From the NCBI RefSeq assembly GCF_000002995.4, contig NW_025062479.1, positions 7,061,221 through 7,125,220 on the forward strand: a stretch of 64,000 nucleotides of DNA. The letters are read 5' to 3'. This DNA is from Brugia malayi (Eukaryota > Nematoda > Chromadorea > Rhabditida > Onchocercidae). This document shows, one piece after another, positions 1 to 14,203 of the stretch (within the stretch, counting starts at the first letter, position 1; each line of letters opens with the position of its first letter). The position numbers and the translations under genes are program-made. Below the pieces are notes generated by a model. The model had not been told where the DNA came from and did no database searches. It saw only the letters and a list, made by a program, of their open reading frames with translations.

Positions 1-2850
1 CGGTAAGAAAGATGAAACATGCATTTACGATATTATTTTAGCACTGTTATCCAAGTAGCAGTTAATTGTTAACACTGTAAAGATGTCACATTTTATAGGT
101 AACTGTTACGAAATACACCTTCTCATATTTTGTAACACAGTAGTTTTGAAATGAGGATTTGGACAACCAGAATCCCAAATTGTTCCATGATTTTACCATT
201 TAATTCGAGTTAAAGATCTGTTTTCTGAACAAATGCTTAAGATAATACCAGGCTACGAAATTCAACGATAAGTAAATCTGACTAATTCTTGAGATTTCGA
301 ATGAATTCTTATGCCCTTGAGAGTATTAAGTAGTTCCTCTCCAAGCTAAATTTTTACGGGAGCAGCGGTAGTTTGAGAGAACAATGTATTCCAGACAACG
401 CGATGTACTCAAGGATACAAAGCAACAATCTTTATTTCAGGTCAGGTTATGCTTTTGCGTAGCACTGAATGGAATGTAAAATGTAGGAAGGGCTCATCTA
501 AATATAACAGTTACGATGAGGATGGAAGACGAACATAGACAACAGTGGATGTGGTAATAGGGGAGAGGGTTCGTTGCGCTCTGGTAATGGATCTTTTGAA
601 GGAGCGGAATTGCAAATTGGCTGTTTAAATTTGCTATGTGGTTGGTGGTCTTTATGTGGTCTGGGTGCTTGCTCATTTTGTCGTATGGTGAGGAGACCTA
701 AGCGGAAATTTAATTCACGTGTCATTATTTTGTTTCTATGAAGTGAAGTTCATTCTTTTCTGGAAAATATGGAAAGAAGCGGATTGTTCATTGAATTTAA
801 AAAACTCGGGTTCCGGGTGTCTTTCAGTTAATTCACGTTAACTCAACAAAATTCCTCTATATTCAGTTCAGTTAATGAGAGATGTGATTATATGTTAGGT
901 ATAAACGTTATGATATGAACAAATCGCTGTATCTACACTACGCCGAAAACGCCGAATTATCAGAGTTATTGCTAGTGGTAACGTTATATATATTTATTAT
1001 TTGCACTGACTAATGCATAGTCTTTGTGAACAGATAAATATTGCAACAGATAGCATAAGTTTAAATGAGAAATTTAGCACATAGTCATCTTTTCCCAAAT
1101 AAATTGAAGCTACGTTTTTCTTCTGATGAGCTCAGTCATCCATATCTTACCACCATTTGCTGTAAGCGTATTATATGACATATGGCTTTGCGTTTCCTGA
1201 GCACTTTCAATACGTCAGTTGTCAGATTATTTTTATTTCAACCACTACTTAAGCTGTCGGTAGTATCCATCAAGCACGTAAAAAATCTGGATCATCGCTC
1301 ATGATTTTGGAGTAGTGTAATTGATTATTTAAATGTGTTTCAGTATCTTGTAAGTTTTGGTTTTCAGGGGGATTGCCTATATCTTTTTTTGACATGTGTC
1401 GCTGAGAAATGATATTTAAGTTTCCATTAATGGGAAAACCAATTTCGTTTTAAATTCAAGAAAACTGCTAAGTTGAACTATAGGAACATGGGTGCAGCGT
1501 ATATGTTAAAAAGGACTGGAGTTCTGATGCTGGAAAAGGCTAAGTTTCTGAAATGAAATTTCGACTCACTGAGTTACGAGGATTTCACAGATATGTCTTC
1601 AAATTTTGAAACAAAAAAAAAAATTGATTTTCGTTAGTCAATTGTTGCTACGATATGTTTCAGAAATTATTTCAACGTTTAATGGGGAGGTACCAAACTG
1701 TTTCACTGTAATAACGAAGCTGCCGCATACAACTTTGAGTTGCTATTAACAATTTTGTAAATAGGCTATTCGTAGTAAAGGAAATTATGTGATGAAAAGG
1801 TAATTCTGGCTGGTCAGCTAATTATGAAACCCTAATTTTGAATTGCTGTTCCATTTCTCGTGTTCTGATATTAGGATAGGTTAGTTAAAAGTTAACTTTT
1901 TATACTTTCTTGAAAGGTGACGTCGTGTCGTAGACTTTCCCTTTGTTCCAGAATCATAGCCATTGTATCAAATCTTCTACTGTTGATCTGACGTCAATCG
2001 GTTTTTTGTTTAGCTGAACGTAAAACACATGAGAGAATTATTAAATTAGTGAAAAAAAAAAACTCCCACAATATCAGTATTTTGAATGAAAGGCAGTATA
2101 ATGGGAAGTTGATCTGAATACAGCTTTTGTGAAATCTGAAACTAATGAATCGATTCAGCGCAGGTTCTTGTATAACATGATGATTTGAAACTTTGGCGGT
2201 GTAAGAAGTATGATAATTTATTTGCACTGTGAATAACATCGTCGTGTTTGGTGTAACAATTAACTTCACTGCTGCGAAAGAAAAAAAATGAGTTGTAAAT
2301 ATCTGCTGTTGATGATGTTCTTGAGGTAAAATAATACGTAATGAATTACATATAGTAAAATGAATCTGAATAATAGTGGCATCCTCAGTTGTCTACTTTC
2401 TCGTCATAAGTCGGTTTAAAAAAAGCTGCTAATGGAACATTGAACTCAGAGAATTTGCAATATTGCAGTAATTGTTGCAGTTAGTAATGGATTTGACAAT
2501 ATAGTTCTGTCCGAAAACAATCGCATGGAAACTCTGATTTGTTCATCAATTTTCAGACTAACATACTAGTTACCGTTAAATACTATTAGCTTTCTGGAAC
2601 ATGCTGGGAATCACAAATCAATTATATATTTTAGTAAGCCTTTCATCGTTTATTTTTTTACAAAAATCCAGAAATTGGTCTTACTAGTGGCACCTTTAGG
2701 GAAATAATTTATTTCTTATCCAGAAATGCGCAGAAAAATTGAGCAGGTTTTTCGTTCTACCTGCTTTCTGAGAACTATATGTATAGTTATTTTTTCAGAT
2801 TTACATTGCAAATAGTCTCATTATCGTACTATTGAGTTGGGATGAGGAAG
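1..2850. other. Non-coding stretch, no gene seen
   Basis: AT-rich sequence with only short spurious open frames on both strands. I see no exon with splice sites and family resemblance, no RNA gene and no clear repeat. Confidence 0.5.
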
Positions 2851-2855
2851 GTAGG

Positions 2856-3339
2856 TGTCGTGAAACCTCAAACTTGGGTAATTAAACCTTTATTTAACAT
2901 GAAGCAAATAATAGCGCTTTATACATATCGTACGGATGCTACACCGTTTAACAAACGCGTAAACTATAAAAAATGCAATAATATAAAAATGGTGAAATAA
3001 CACAAAATTATAAAGTATTAGACGCATCCCAAAACATAAAGCAAATGATGGTTATGGAAGGATTGGTTGGGTTATATATAAGACTGATTTAACGAATGGA
3101 GATTAGATGGGAGGATTTCTCATGGATGAACAAAGAAGATTGTTAACAAGATTAGTTTATATACAGAACTGAACTGACCAAATATTCGGCAGAGGAGGAC
3201 ATTTAAATGATATGAAACAAAGACTGCTAATAAAGGGTTTTGCTAACAAAGGGTTTTTGTTGTGTGAGGAAAAGGAATTAGATAAGAGGAATTTGTTAGT
3301 TTTGGATATAATAATTTAAATATTTCGTCTTTCACGACA
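2856..3339. repeat. Solo LTR of an LTR retrotransposon
   Basis: A 484-bp sequence begins TGTCGTGAAA and ends TTTCACGACA, so its ends are a perfect 10-bp inverted repeat with TG..CA termini. It is flanked by a direct duplication GTAGG at 2851-2855 and 3340-3344. Size, ends and 5-bp target duplication fit a solo LTR left by recombination between two LTRs, probably BEL/Pao-like as elsewhere in the window. The motif near its left end (aacctcaaacttg, then gtaattaaacc) recurs with small changes near 42255. Motifs such as gctaacaaaggg resemble gctaacaaagaac inside the young BEL LTR. Confidence 0.85.
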
Positions 3340-3344
3340 GTAGG

Positions 3345-4958
3345 CGTTAAATTGTTTTTTGTACTCTTTATTCGGGCAGTGGACCGCGAAGTTTGTTCCA
3401 TAACCTTCATTTATTACCATTGTCTAGATTAATAGAGAGACTCTTGGTTTTTTAAGGGACTTTCTCATCTTGCGGCCGTTAGGAAGAAAATCCAGCAATA
3501 CTTGTTTTTCTGAAAAAATCCTAGTGATATGTAGAATGCCCTTGATAATGCATTAATAATTTGAATTATAGTTGTGAAAATAGAGAAAATATTGAAAGGT
3601 ACTGCATTTTAAACTGTTGTATTTTTCCATAATACGATAGCTTGACTGGTAGGTCAATTGCTGACATGTTGACGGCATGAAGACAGTCTTTTAGTCACGT
3701 TGTAGAAAAAACTATGCTTTACAGTAATTCAAATGTGGGATTACAATTATCCCAACAGAAATCAGTTCTTATCAGATGAAGTATTTGGAATTGCAGTCCG
3801 CGTTACGATCTGCTGAAGATTGCGGTGTGATATATTAGTGACACATTTGATCAGTCGTCGAGAAACCTCATCAGTTTTCTTGATAATTGTTTTTCATACT
3901 AAAATGAATGCGAAGAGTCAGACGAAGTTGCTGAATGTATGTCGGATTGTTTTGAAGAGTTCCTCGACGTAACCAGAAATCAAATTTTTATCCATTCTCA
4001 TAACATATACTCAGCTGCTGAAGGTATCAGTAAAACTTGAAATACTTTGCTTTTCACTGACGAATTTTTAAGATGAAGTCAGTGTAAGTATTTTGAGATA
4101 TATTGGACTGCTTAGAAACTCGAAGTGGTGTTAAGTGATATCGGTACTGAACATGGAGGGGAGAGGGAGGTGGGGTGCTTTTCATTTCGCGCTGAGCTTG
4201 CAAAACTTGCAGTTTGCAGTGCGATGCTGTTTGTTTAAGCGTCATTATCAAATTACCTCGGATACTTCTTCACTTCAGTTCTGCATTATGTGATCTATAA
4301 CTCACGGAATGAAAAATCTTTTGCTGTTACGAATTGCTTTTCACGGAAATTATTACGAAATCTAAATTACAAACTGTTTCTCTTCACTTTTACTTATACA
4401 TTATCTCCACTGATTTGATTTCATCAACTTTCATTATTGGATGCAAGTAGTTTGAGTGCATTTTAAAATGACAACCACTAGCTACAAACGACACCCATTC
4501 TGACATTTTGCTGTTACGTAAAATCAATATCCGATACTTTTCATATCCGCAGGAGAACTTGCTGAATAATATCAGAATTGTCAGTTGCTTTAAGTAGTGT
4601 GCGATGATAGATTAGTTTTGGTCCACGTTAGTGAGATATCAATTGTTGCATTCGACATACATAGGAGAAGCAGTGGTCATGGAATCTGTAAAAGTGGAAG
4701 ATGCGTTAGTGCTTATGGAGGTTGTGTTGCAAGAATAGGTTGTGGTTGGAGAGGTAGTCCGAAGTACCATTTTAAATCGCATCTTGCAAAATTTAGTTGG
4801 GATTGAACTATTACTCACTGTCATACACTCAACAATACATTGTTACAGTTTTGAATTGTGTGTAAGGTCAGATCTGAATTTATGTGGTAAATTAGTATTA
4901 TTTGTGACGTTTTACTGAGACATTTTACAGCATCACTTTAACGCTGTTTTTAGCAGAC
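3345..4958. other. Region upstream of NDUFS2, no gene seen
   Basis: No exon is supported. Overlapping open frames around 4597-4824 on both strands lack recognisable content. The promoter of the NDUFS2 gene should lie here, but I cannot point to a specific motif. Confidence 0.4.
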
Positions 4959-7900
4959 ATGGATTTTGTTCGTTCCTCTTCTTTATCTCTACTATCGCTT
5001 AAGCTGAGATCTAGTATGCTTCCTGCTGTAGGACAGAATGTCCGCCATTCCCACGCGTTATGGTTTCCAGATGCAAAGTTTCATCACGAATTTAAAGTAT
5101 GTCTTTATCAATAATACAATTGTATGTGTTAACTAACGTAACAAACATTTTCGAAATAAACTCTATATTATCATATCTAAATTGTATTGTATTTAGCAGA
5201 AAAGCTAATTAATATATGGTTCAGAAGGCAAGTGTGATCGGTCGTGTTTGGGCAGCAAAGACAACTGAATATGAGAAACATGTTGGGACGAGCGAGATAC
5301 TAGAAAATTATTGCAGAAGACCGAGAATGTCAGATATTGCAGATTTCCATGAAAAACCTCTGCATTATTATCTTTTGAACTTCGGTCCTCAGCATCCAGC
5401 AGCTCATGGTGTGCTGCGATTGATTTTAGAATTAGATAATGAAGTTCGTTTATTATTTAACGTTTTTTCTGTAGTTCATTATAGCATGGTTATTCATCGT
5501 GTATGTATATTTTACAGATGGTTATGAAAGCAGTACCTCACATTGGGTTACTTCATCGTGCCACAGAAAAATTGATTGAATACAAGACATACACTCAAGC
5601 TCTTCCATATTTTGATCGTTTGGATTATATAACGATGCTCACAAATGAGCAAGGCTTTGCACTAGCTGTTGAAAAATTGTTGGGAATTGAAATACCTCCT
5701 CGAGCTAAATGGATTCGCAGTGAGTTCTTTCCCAATTTACAAAAATTCATGGTATTTGCTTTTTGTAATAGCTTAATTTTTTGCAGCATTATTCGCTGAA
5801 TTAAATCGTCTTGCAAATCATGCATTTAGTATTGTGACGCATGCACTGGATATTGGTGCTATGACGCCTTTATTCTGGATGTTTGAAGAACGCGAAAAAC
5901 TGTTCGAATTCAAGTAAATGACTTTTTTTTTTTTTTTGCAAACTCACTTTTGATGGTTACTTTCATTGCGTAGATTTTTTAATATTAAAGACTCTTGATT
6001 CATTTGTCGGCGAAGCGAATGACATGTCTCATCCACACCATTTTCATTTTTTTTTTTCTGTCTTTTTTTGTCTCGAATGCAGTGATATATAAGTTGTCTA
6101 GCTTACTAATTGGAGATTTATGGTTTTTAAGTTGTTCTGGAATGGTAACTTCTTGTGTCTTGTCACTTCCGTCACGCTATCCTCTTTCTAGTAGTTACTA
6201 ATTTGCTTATGTCATCATATACTTGAAACTGGGTGCAATTTGTTTCCTTCACTTTATATATATATAGAATCTCTGATGTGGAATTTTAAAAAGAATGTCT
6301 TGATTTTTCCAATGATAGATAGCATTAGCATGGATTAATGCTAGATGTATCTGCTATTGATAAGTTTGAAGCTGGAGTAACTGAAATAGAATCAGAACTT
6401 TTGATGATTTCTTGACTTTTCAATTTCAGTTCAATCTCTTGTAGAGCTGACATTGTCCATTAATATAAAAAAAATATTTGTTATATGTTCCTTCTAATCA
6501 GTTTGTATCAGTTTGTCACATTCTCACCCTTAGAGTGATTTTCATCCTTTGTGAAGTCAAGGTGTTTGTAATCTACATTTTTTGATACGATAGTTCTCAA
6601 AACTAATGTTATTTTGGTAAGCCTGGTCTGAACTAAACTGTAATTTCATTTCAGGTGTCCTTGAACACATCTCTTATACTAAAAAGATAATGTAAGTTTA
6701 AAATTCTGAGGTTAACGCAGTGATTTCTCAACTCTTGAGTTACATCTGCTCTAGTTTTCTTTCTCGTCTTCTCGTGAAAAAGCTGTAGTTCTCAGTGTGA
6801 CTGCTGAGGCGGATTTGATAGTAGAAGCTAAGTCATAAAGTGCATTATACTGATTATAAATAACTATTTGATATACAATTTTTTGACATTGTTATGCTGA
6901 AAAATGTTATTTTTTAACGAAGCTAATTTTATTTGGCTACTCTCTTTTAATGATAAAGTAATGCATCTTGCGTTCTATTGCTCTTTAAATGCGAAAAATC
7001 GTAGTAACATCTCGAGGCTTAGACTTGTTTTTTAGCATCGAACATATTAAGAAATATTCAATTGACTTCGTTTAGAAAGTAACTGATACATTCATCTTCG
7101 TATTGCATTCTGTAGTGTGATGCGTACACAAAAAATTAAGATGGTATTCTTTACTTGTTGGAGTCCAGTCAACTACTCATAACTAGCCCTAGAGATACTG
7201 TTTTTCGTTTCTATTTAATTCTTTTCTTCCTTTTCTACTGCCAGTGTCATTTGATGATAAGCATCCTACAAGCCTGATTTCAGTGAGAGAGTCTCAGGAG
7301 CAAGAATGCATGTGAATTATATAAGACCGGGTGGAGTGGCGTGGGACTTGCCACTGGGTCTGTTGGATGACATATATGATTGGACCATCCAGTTTCCACA
7401 ACGCATTGATGCCATGGAAGATATGCTTACCGAAAATCGACTTTGGCAGGTAATGTTTCTTTTTTTTAATGTCTTTTTCTGTTTAATAAAGTGAATGAAA
7501 TTATTTTTTGATTTAAATTATATGAAGCACTCAATAGACTTCCATTTATAAGTTTGGTCAGATTTAATTTTAAAGAACTCAAGAGTTTCAATGGTTTATT
7601 CAAAAGCTAATTTAGCTTATTGTTTGTTGAAGCGGTGCTCACTGAAAGCAAAAATTAAATGTTTATCATTAATCGTGTGGAACATTTGTTTTTCTTTTAT
7701 TTTTTGATTGTAGAGTCGTACACGTGATATTGGCTTGATATCTGCGACAGATGCACAAAGCTTGGGTTTTTCGGGTGTTATGCTACGTGCATCCGGAGTT
7801 AAGTACGACGTGAGGAAAGCACAACCCTATGAAGTTTACGATCAGATCGAGTTCGATGTTCCTGTTGGAACAAGGGGCGACTGTTATGATCGGTAGGCAA

Positions 7901-9242
7901 TGACCAAGAAAAGTATATGGTTTGTTGTGACATTCTTCTGGTTAATATAGGTACCTATGCATATCACTGCTGAATTTTTTAATCCAGTTTTATGTTGTAA
8001 TTTTTATATTTTTAGGTATCTCTGTCGGCTAGAAGAAATGCGTCAAAGTTTAAGGATTGTACTAGACTGTTTGAACAAAATGCCTCCAGGAGAAATTAAG
8101 GTAGACGATCATAAGGTTGTACCACCGAAACGAGAAGAAATGAAGGTTAAAGAAAATTATCATACTTTTTTTTTCATATTGAAACTGAAGTTTGATTTGT
8201 TTCCGCATGCATAGGAGTACGTTTGGGAATATTTGTAGAACAGCATGGAGTCGCTCATACATCATTTTAAATTCTTCTCTGAAGGCTATCAAGTACCACC
8301 GGGTAGCTGTTATGTTCCTATAGAAGCTCCGAACGGTGAGTACGGTACTTATGTAGTTGCAGATGGGACATCAAAGCCGTATCGATGTTTTATCCGGGGG
8401 CCGGGGTAAGCCATTTTTGCTTATCTTTCTTTTTTGTGTGGTAATGTAAATTGTTAGGTTTGAACCTTGCTATTCATTTCGGACAGTGCTTATTTGTAGA
8501 TTTAAAGCAATTATCTCAATTTATCTCAAGTTACATATTGGAAAAAGCTGTGAGGTAGTAAAGACTAATAGCAGGAAGATTTGTTTTAAAGAGCTATGAA
8601 GAATCTTCAAAAGAACTGAGATTTTTACGGGAAGGAACATTTAAATGAGGCTGTTGTTTTTAGCTTTGTAGATGTTTAGTTTTACAACTTTCATGTAGTT
8701 CCACTGGATAGATTTATTTACATTAATGAAAAAAGTTGCGAGGAATTCTTTTCATTATTCTCTTCACCGACATTTCGTGGAGATCAGATCTCCTTGGCTT
8801 ATAAGGTTTTATCTTTTAGAATAATAGATGTAAGACTTTATATATGTTCCATTTTCTCATGTAAATTTACTTGCTTATTTTGTTATGCAATTTAATTGGA
8901 CTAAATAACAAAATTGTTAGTGATTTAATACCAGTTTAACGTAAGCTAAACTAATCTTAGTTAAACATGAAGTTAATCTCAGTTTAACATAAAATTATAA
9001 ATAAAGTTGATGTTAGTTTAACACGAGTTTAAAGCCTCAGTGAGAACGCGTTTTTAATAGAATAATCAAGCATAAAGTCTTGGATTGTATGAACTCTGTT
9101 TATTTTGAAGTAAAATTGATTCAAATATTGCAGATTTGCGCATTTGGCTGGTTTACACGACTTAACACATATGAGTTTGATTTCTGATGTAGTTGCAGTT
9201 ATTGGTACAATGGATATTGTTTTTGGTGAAGTAGATCGTTGA
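4959..9242 (+). CDS. NDUFS2: NADH dehydrogenase (ubiquinone) iron-sulfur protein 2, complex I 49-kDa subunit
   Basis: Core subunit of the mitochondrial complex I Q-module, next to the ubiquinone site. Exons: 4959-5096, 5225-5443, 5518-5719, 5787-5913, 7284-7449, 7714-7892, 8016-8145, 8239-8405, 9134-9242. All junctions keep phase and give 478 aa, near the usual length. The first exon is Ser/Arg-rich and poor in acidic residues, as expected of a mitochondrial presequence. The start follows a 'tgtttttagcag' acceptor typical of trans-splicing. Family motifs are clear: [14 protein letters not shown] (about residues 98-111), [72 protein letters not shown] and the terminal DIVFGEVDR. Intron 4 is the longest (about 1.4 kb). 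Caenorhabditis has two such genes (gas-1 and nduf-2.2); I cannot say which one this matches. Confidence 0.96.
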
Positions 9243-9606
9243 ACGTCGGAAGTTGAATCTAGATTTCTAAAACACTGATTCATGGATTCTACTTTTTTTT
9301 ATGTTTATTTCTGTGTTTGATGATGCTTCTAACATGCATTTGTGTGGTTGAGTATTGCTTACTGCTAACATTAGTTCTCTGTAAAAAGGATTAAGATACA
9401 GTATTGTTATGTAGGCAATACTTCGTTAAGTTGTCGCTTTATTATTATAGCGCTTTGTTTTCAATGTGATCTCGAAGTTGAATCTGAATTGACTATGCCA
9501 GTTATTATTTTGCATGTGATAATTTTATTTTAATCGTGTATGTAATGTATAACTTAAGTGGAAAAGTGGAACTTACCTGTAAATCAGTATAATTTTCTAA
9601 AATGTT

Positions 9607-9612
9607 AATAAA
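9607..9612 (+). terminator. Candidate polyadenylation signal of NDUFS2
   Basis: AATAAA lies about 365 bp after the NDUFS2 stop codon in a T/A-rich stretch. It is the first convincing hexamer downstream; a 3' end elsewhere is possible. Confidence 0.4.
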
Positions 9613-10621
9613 AATATGTATATGTACACGGGTAGCTGTTCTGCTCAGATGCGATTGCATCATGCATCAAATTGCGATATCGTTTTGGTTCTGAACATAA
9701 GCTTTACTACTGCTTATAGGTCATATCTTAATTGGCAAGTTGCTGTTTGAAATAAAGAAAGCAGAAATATTCTTAGATCCTACTGACTGCCGTTGTATAG
9801 AATCAGTGATATGGTCATGATTGTTTCGTGTAGGAGGTGGGGTCTTTTTATTACGTATAGACGAACCAAAGCGGGAAATTTGTTTTCATTCTTTGAGATG
9901 ATGGAGATGAGCGTTATTTCGACTCAAATTACTGGACTTTTTTGGCTGTAAGCCATTGTTTCCTGAAAAGGAGATGCTGGAGTGTTTAAATGCTTTGAAT
10001 CGGATTATATACTCGATGGACAGGTTCTTGCTCTTCCTTTATTCTGTGTGGTCGGGTAGTGCTAAGTCCTTAATTCGGCTTCGTGTTTCCATCACTTTCT
10101 TTACAATCGGCATAAGGCAAGATCCGGTTATAAATTTTTGAATCACTGATAATCATTGGTAAATGCAAATTAGCTACTAGGTTGCTTGCTGTGGAAATTG
10201 AGTCAATCTTGGTTTTTGTCATTGTGTTTTATAAACTTCAGGAATTTCTCGTTTTTCTGCCGCCTTTCTATTTTAATATTTGCAGCACTAACCTCCCTAT
10301 CCTATCTTAATATTTGTATAAGGTTATTATTTAAATAAAAGCTGTGCATATGAGGTACTGCTTATAGATATTGTAGTAAGGAACTTGGTAGCAAAACGTA
10401 AATACTTGAGGTATGAGTATAATTTCTGAACGTGAACGATATTCTGCTGATTCATTTCTGAAAATGAGTAATTATTTGTGTATTAGGTGAATTATTTTTT
10501 ATCCATAAAATGTATTACTGAAACTAAAAAATATATTTGATGAGTACCTTTTCAAATTCATAATTATTTCGATCGTTTGTTTTTAGTTTTTCAGTTTCAG
10601 TTCTCGAAGACTCAGTTGGTT
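9613..10621. other. Intergenic, no gene seen
   Basis: Only short open frames (for example 9956-10141) without splice context or recognisable protein content. Confidence 0.4.
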
Positions 10622-10900
10622 ATGGCGACAACTTATGCTAAGATAGGGAATGCTCCCTTCAGGTAGTTCAGATCTTTCTTGATCCTACTTCATTATGTGC
10701 CTTTACTTTTTGAGGGAAAATATGTTTTACACAACATATCGATGTTTTCCAGATTGCTTTGTTTTTTTATTTTTTTGTTTTTTTTTTTTTTTTTTTACAT
10801 CTCAAGAGATATATGGCGAAGGATGTCATTCATCTCCTATTCGCATGCTTTCCAGCTGTCGATTCTTGAATTAAAATTCGATAAGTGCATAAAGATGTGA
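10622..10900 (+). CDS. Possible two-exon small gene, 44 aa, unknown
   Basis: An ATG at 10622 follows a 'gtttttagtttttcag' acceptor and encodes MATTYAKIGNAPF before a gtag donor at 10663 (phase 2). A long T-tract ending in 'acatctcaag' precedes 10807, and joining there continues in phase with RDIWRRMSFISYSHAFQ and runs to a stop at 10900. The product would be 44 aa and basic near its middle. I do not recognise the family. Small mitochondrial subunits have this size and style, but that is inference. The start, phase match and strong acceptor are the only evidence. It lies between NDUFS2 and the PWWP gene on the same strand. Confidence 0.25.
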
Positions 10901-12337
10901 CAAATCTTTAAGCCGTACAAATTCGTCCTTCTGTTCTGGCCTAATTCATTTCTATTAGTTATTTAATGCTATGGATTACCGAACCAGAGGTGGTGAAAAT
11001 CAATGTTGTAATATTAAAATTTCTTCATAGTTTCCATTTTATCAATGTTTTTATATGGCTCACCGTGTACCTTAATAAATTAATGGTAAATTGCAGATGA
11101 CTTTAATAACCATTATTTTTATGCCATTTTCAATGTGGATCGAAGCTGGGATTGTCACTGTAAAAGTTACATTGCTTCCCTTTTCTGTCTTTTTGGTATG
11201 AATAGCTATAATAGTACAAGGAGAAAAAATTCAAAAATTAATCCATCTGAAGATGAAAACCACTTCGTGCTATTTTTGGAAGGAAGTAACTGGAGGAGGG
11301 TGATATTGGGTAATATTGATCTGACTGAGAATCTGATACTGTCATGTTAGCACTGAGCCTAGTGCGAATTTCTTTTCTGTGCAGAAATCTGTACACCTCC
11401 CCTTCCTCCCTCTGTCCCTCTGCCCTTATCCTTTTTCCTTTACAAAATGTATTAATCGTTTTGCATTTTATCCTCCATGTACAGATTCCATGTTACTTAA
11501 CAACTTTGTGATAGTGACTGATCAGTCGTAGCAGCTGCACCCTGGGATACTCTTTCAAAATTTCCTATTTAAACAGTGATAGAATTATTCAGGTACAGTC
11601 ATCGTTCATAGTTTCATTCACAGACTTATCATTAACTAAATTCAAAATTTAACTTAGTCTGGAAAGAATGTTCTGCTGCTGCCTTTCATATGGTTCATTT
11701 GATAAATTAGAGTATATAAATATTTATGGATGTTATAGTTTGAGATGCTGAGACTCATAACATATTTTTAGCGAATTTGTAACACATCATCTGTTGTAAC
11801 AGAAATCTTTTTAAATGGAGAGGTCAAAACATCATCGAAAAACCACTAAGGTAGTAGACCAATTACAATTTGACATAAGCTGATAGATTTAGAAAGTGTT
11901 TTTGTAATGATGGCGGGGACGTGATTTGGCGATCGTCAAGTGAGGTAGGTGCTTGTACTGTTTCTTTTTCATGATGGAAACTGGATTTATTTGGAGCATT
12001 GGGATCGCATGACTTTCGGAGAAAAAATTTACCCTTAGATCTGAAGTAAATGCTGCTTTAGACTTATTTCAGGCTTTATACTAATTAAGTCTTAGCTTGA
12101 AGTGAATGTAAACTCTTTATTTCGACAAAAAAACTTCAGTTTGCCAGTTGAATTTTTTTATATTCGATGTTGTGTTAGTGGTGGATACACTTGTTGCGGA
12201 GCGGTTAACTACTGGTCCTCGGTGGTCTTCTTGGTCTGATCGACGTTCAGTAATTGATATTACTTCCTGTGTTGTGAATTTCACGTACCTATTAGTTATT
12301 AACGGAGGTAAATGATTGAGTGTATAGTGTTTTATAG
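10901..12337. other. Intergenic, no gene seen
   Basis: Open frames at 11135-11350 and, on the minus strand, 12117-12515 have no family resemblance. The latter overlaps the first exon of the PWWP gene antisense. The PWWP gene promoter is probably in this interval. Confidence 0.4.
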
Positions 12338-12338
12338 C

Positions 12339-14169
12339 ATGGGTCGATTTCCGCTGCCTACTGAGAAACAGCGTCATCAGATTGTCCAGAATCGTAAAAA
12401 TTACGAAATGAATCTCTCCGCCAGTCTTCGTATGCAATCCACGACACAGCGTGGGACGAGCGTACCCCCGAAAATTTGTAAGTTTTTGCGTTTTTTCAAT
12501 TTTCTTCAAGACCACCTAATTACCTATGTATTTGCTTTGTGTTTACTTCGTCGAGAATATATGTAAATTGAATTGAGTGTCAAATTAAAAAAAAAAAATT
12601 TCTATTTATAAGTACGTTCATGATATGTGTCTTTAAACTTTTATGTTTCCATCGCCATATCTTCGGTATTTAGTTCTCAATTGGAATCTGGTTTAAAAAC
12701 TAGAAGCTCCACATGTTTGTATTATCTCTTTTTATGGCATTTAAAGTTATTCCTTAGAATGTGATTTTTTGGATCGCACCATGTTATTTATATCACAGCT
12801 TTTATCGGTGCTTCAAAATTATTTCGTTATGGCTCTACGTGTGGAATGTGTTATAATATACTGCAGAAGAAGCATGTGATTGCATTCATCGAACATTCTA
12901 TTCAGTCCATTGCTGGGCCTTCCAGTGGTTGCTCGTATTATTGTTAGTTATGATTTCAGCGGAGACTTCGGTAGAAACTTCAGATATGCCACAGGTAATT
13001 GAAGCTGAAGTTGTACGCTCATCTCCTGGTGTTTTGGTGGTGCAGTATAAGCAAGAAAGCACTCAGTACACGGGTATTCTCCTTGCTGAGAACGGGTGAG
13101 TGTATGACATATTTAAAAAGCATTTTCCCATTCTCCAAGATTGTGCTAATTGTATTATTTATTTCAAAGTTATGACCTTTTTTCACATAGTAATGGTAAT
13201 GTATTCATACAAAACTTCAAGCTCTGTGTTGTAGTATCGTTTCGAACACTCAAAAATTACTGAATTTGCTGTTTATTTTTTTTTTTCCTTTCCTTAAATT
13301 CTAGGAGCCTCTTATAATATGGAATGCGATAATGTGCATTCTTTTGTATTTGATGTGTGATGGATCAGCAGCCGAATTACATAATGAAGATGACAGAATT
13401 GGAATGGAGAGATAAAGTTTATCGTAATAAATATATGTAAATATGTCTATGTCTATAGATTTCCGTAATTATTAATTGCAGTGCAAATGGAACACCGGGT
13501 ATCATCAGCGAGGATATGTCAAGATTTCGGGAAACAATTAAAGCATACGTGGATGCACCTATCATTGATCAATGGACATCTGTAATTGGTGAGCGATTTA
13601 CTACTTCTGGTCTTCAATTACGCGCTCGGAGTTACATGCGCAAAAACGGTCGTATGGTTTGTGCCAGTTGTATGGAAGCCATTCCAGATAATGAAATGGT
13701 TAATTCTTCATTTAAATTCATCTTCATTATCCATTAGTTTTATTATATTGGTAGCGCTTTACTGTGCATTATTCTAAAATCTTATGTATTTGCATCAAGT
13801 TCATGTTTCAAGCATTTTTCATTATCATATATGGAAAATATAATAAAATATCCTAAATTTCAGATGTCTACTGTCATTTAATTAAATAATTTGTCAGAAA
13901 TTTTCCTCTTTAAAAAATCCATTCTGTGACCTCCAGTTTTTTGAGATAACACGCAAACACTTCGTTAATGCCAACCAGCGGAAACTGCAATCATTTCCCA
14001 AAGAAACGAAACGTATAGTGGCTCAGTTACCGTCCTCAGAAAAACCGGTCTGTTTTCATTGTGCATTTTCTGTTCAAACAATAAATAGCAATAAAATTGC
14101 CTAAAAACTTATCTTTTCAAAATGTCATTTAAAAATAAAGCTAAATAAGCGTAGCATGAAAGAAAAATG

Positions 14170-14203
<34 letters not shown>

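Noticed and set aside
4597..4824. Overlapping frames on both strands
   Set aside because: Mutually antisense, low-complexity products without recognisable features.
12117..12515. Minus-strand frame of 132 codons
   Set aside because: Antisense to the first PWWP-gene exon, whose splice phase and continuation are clear.
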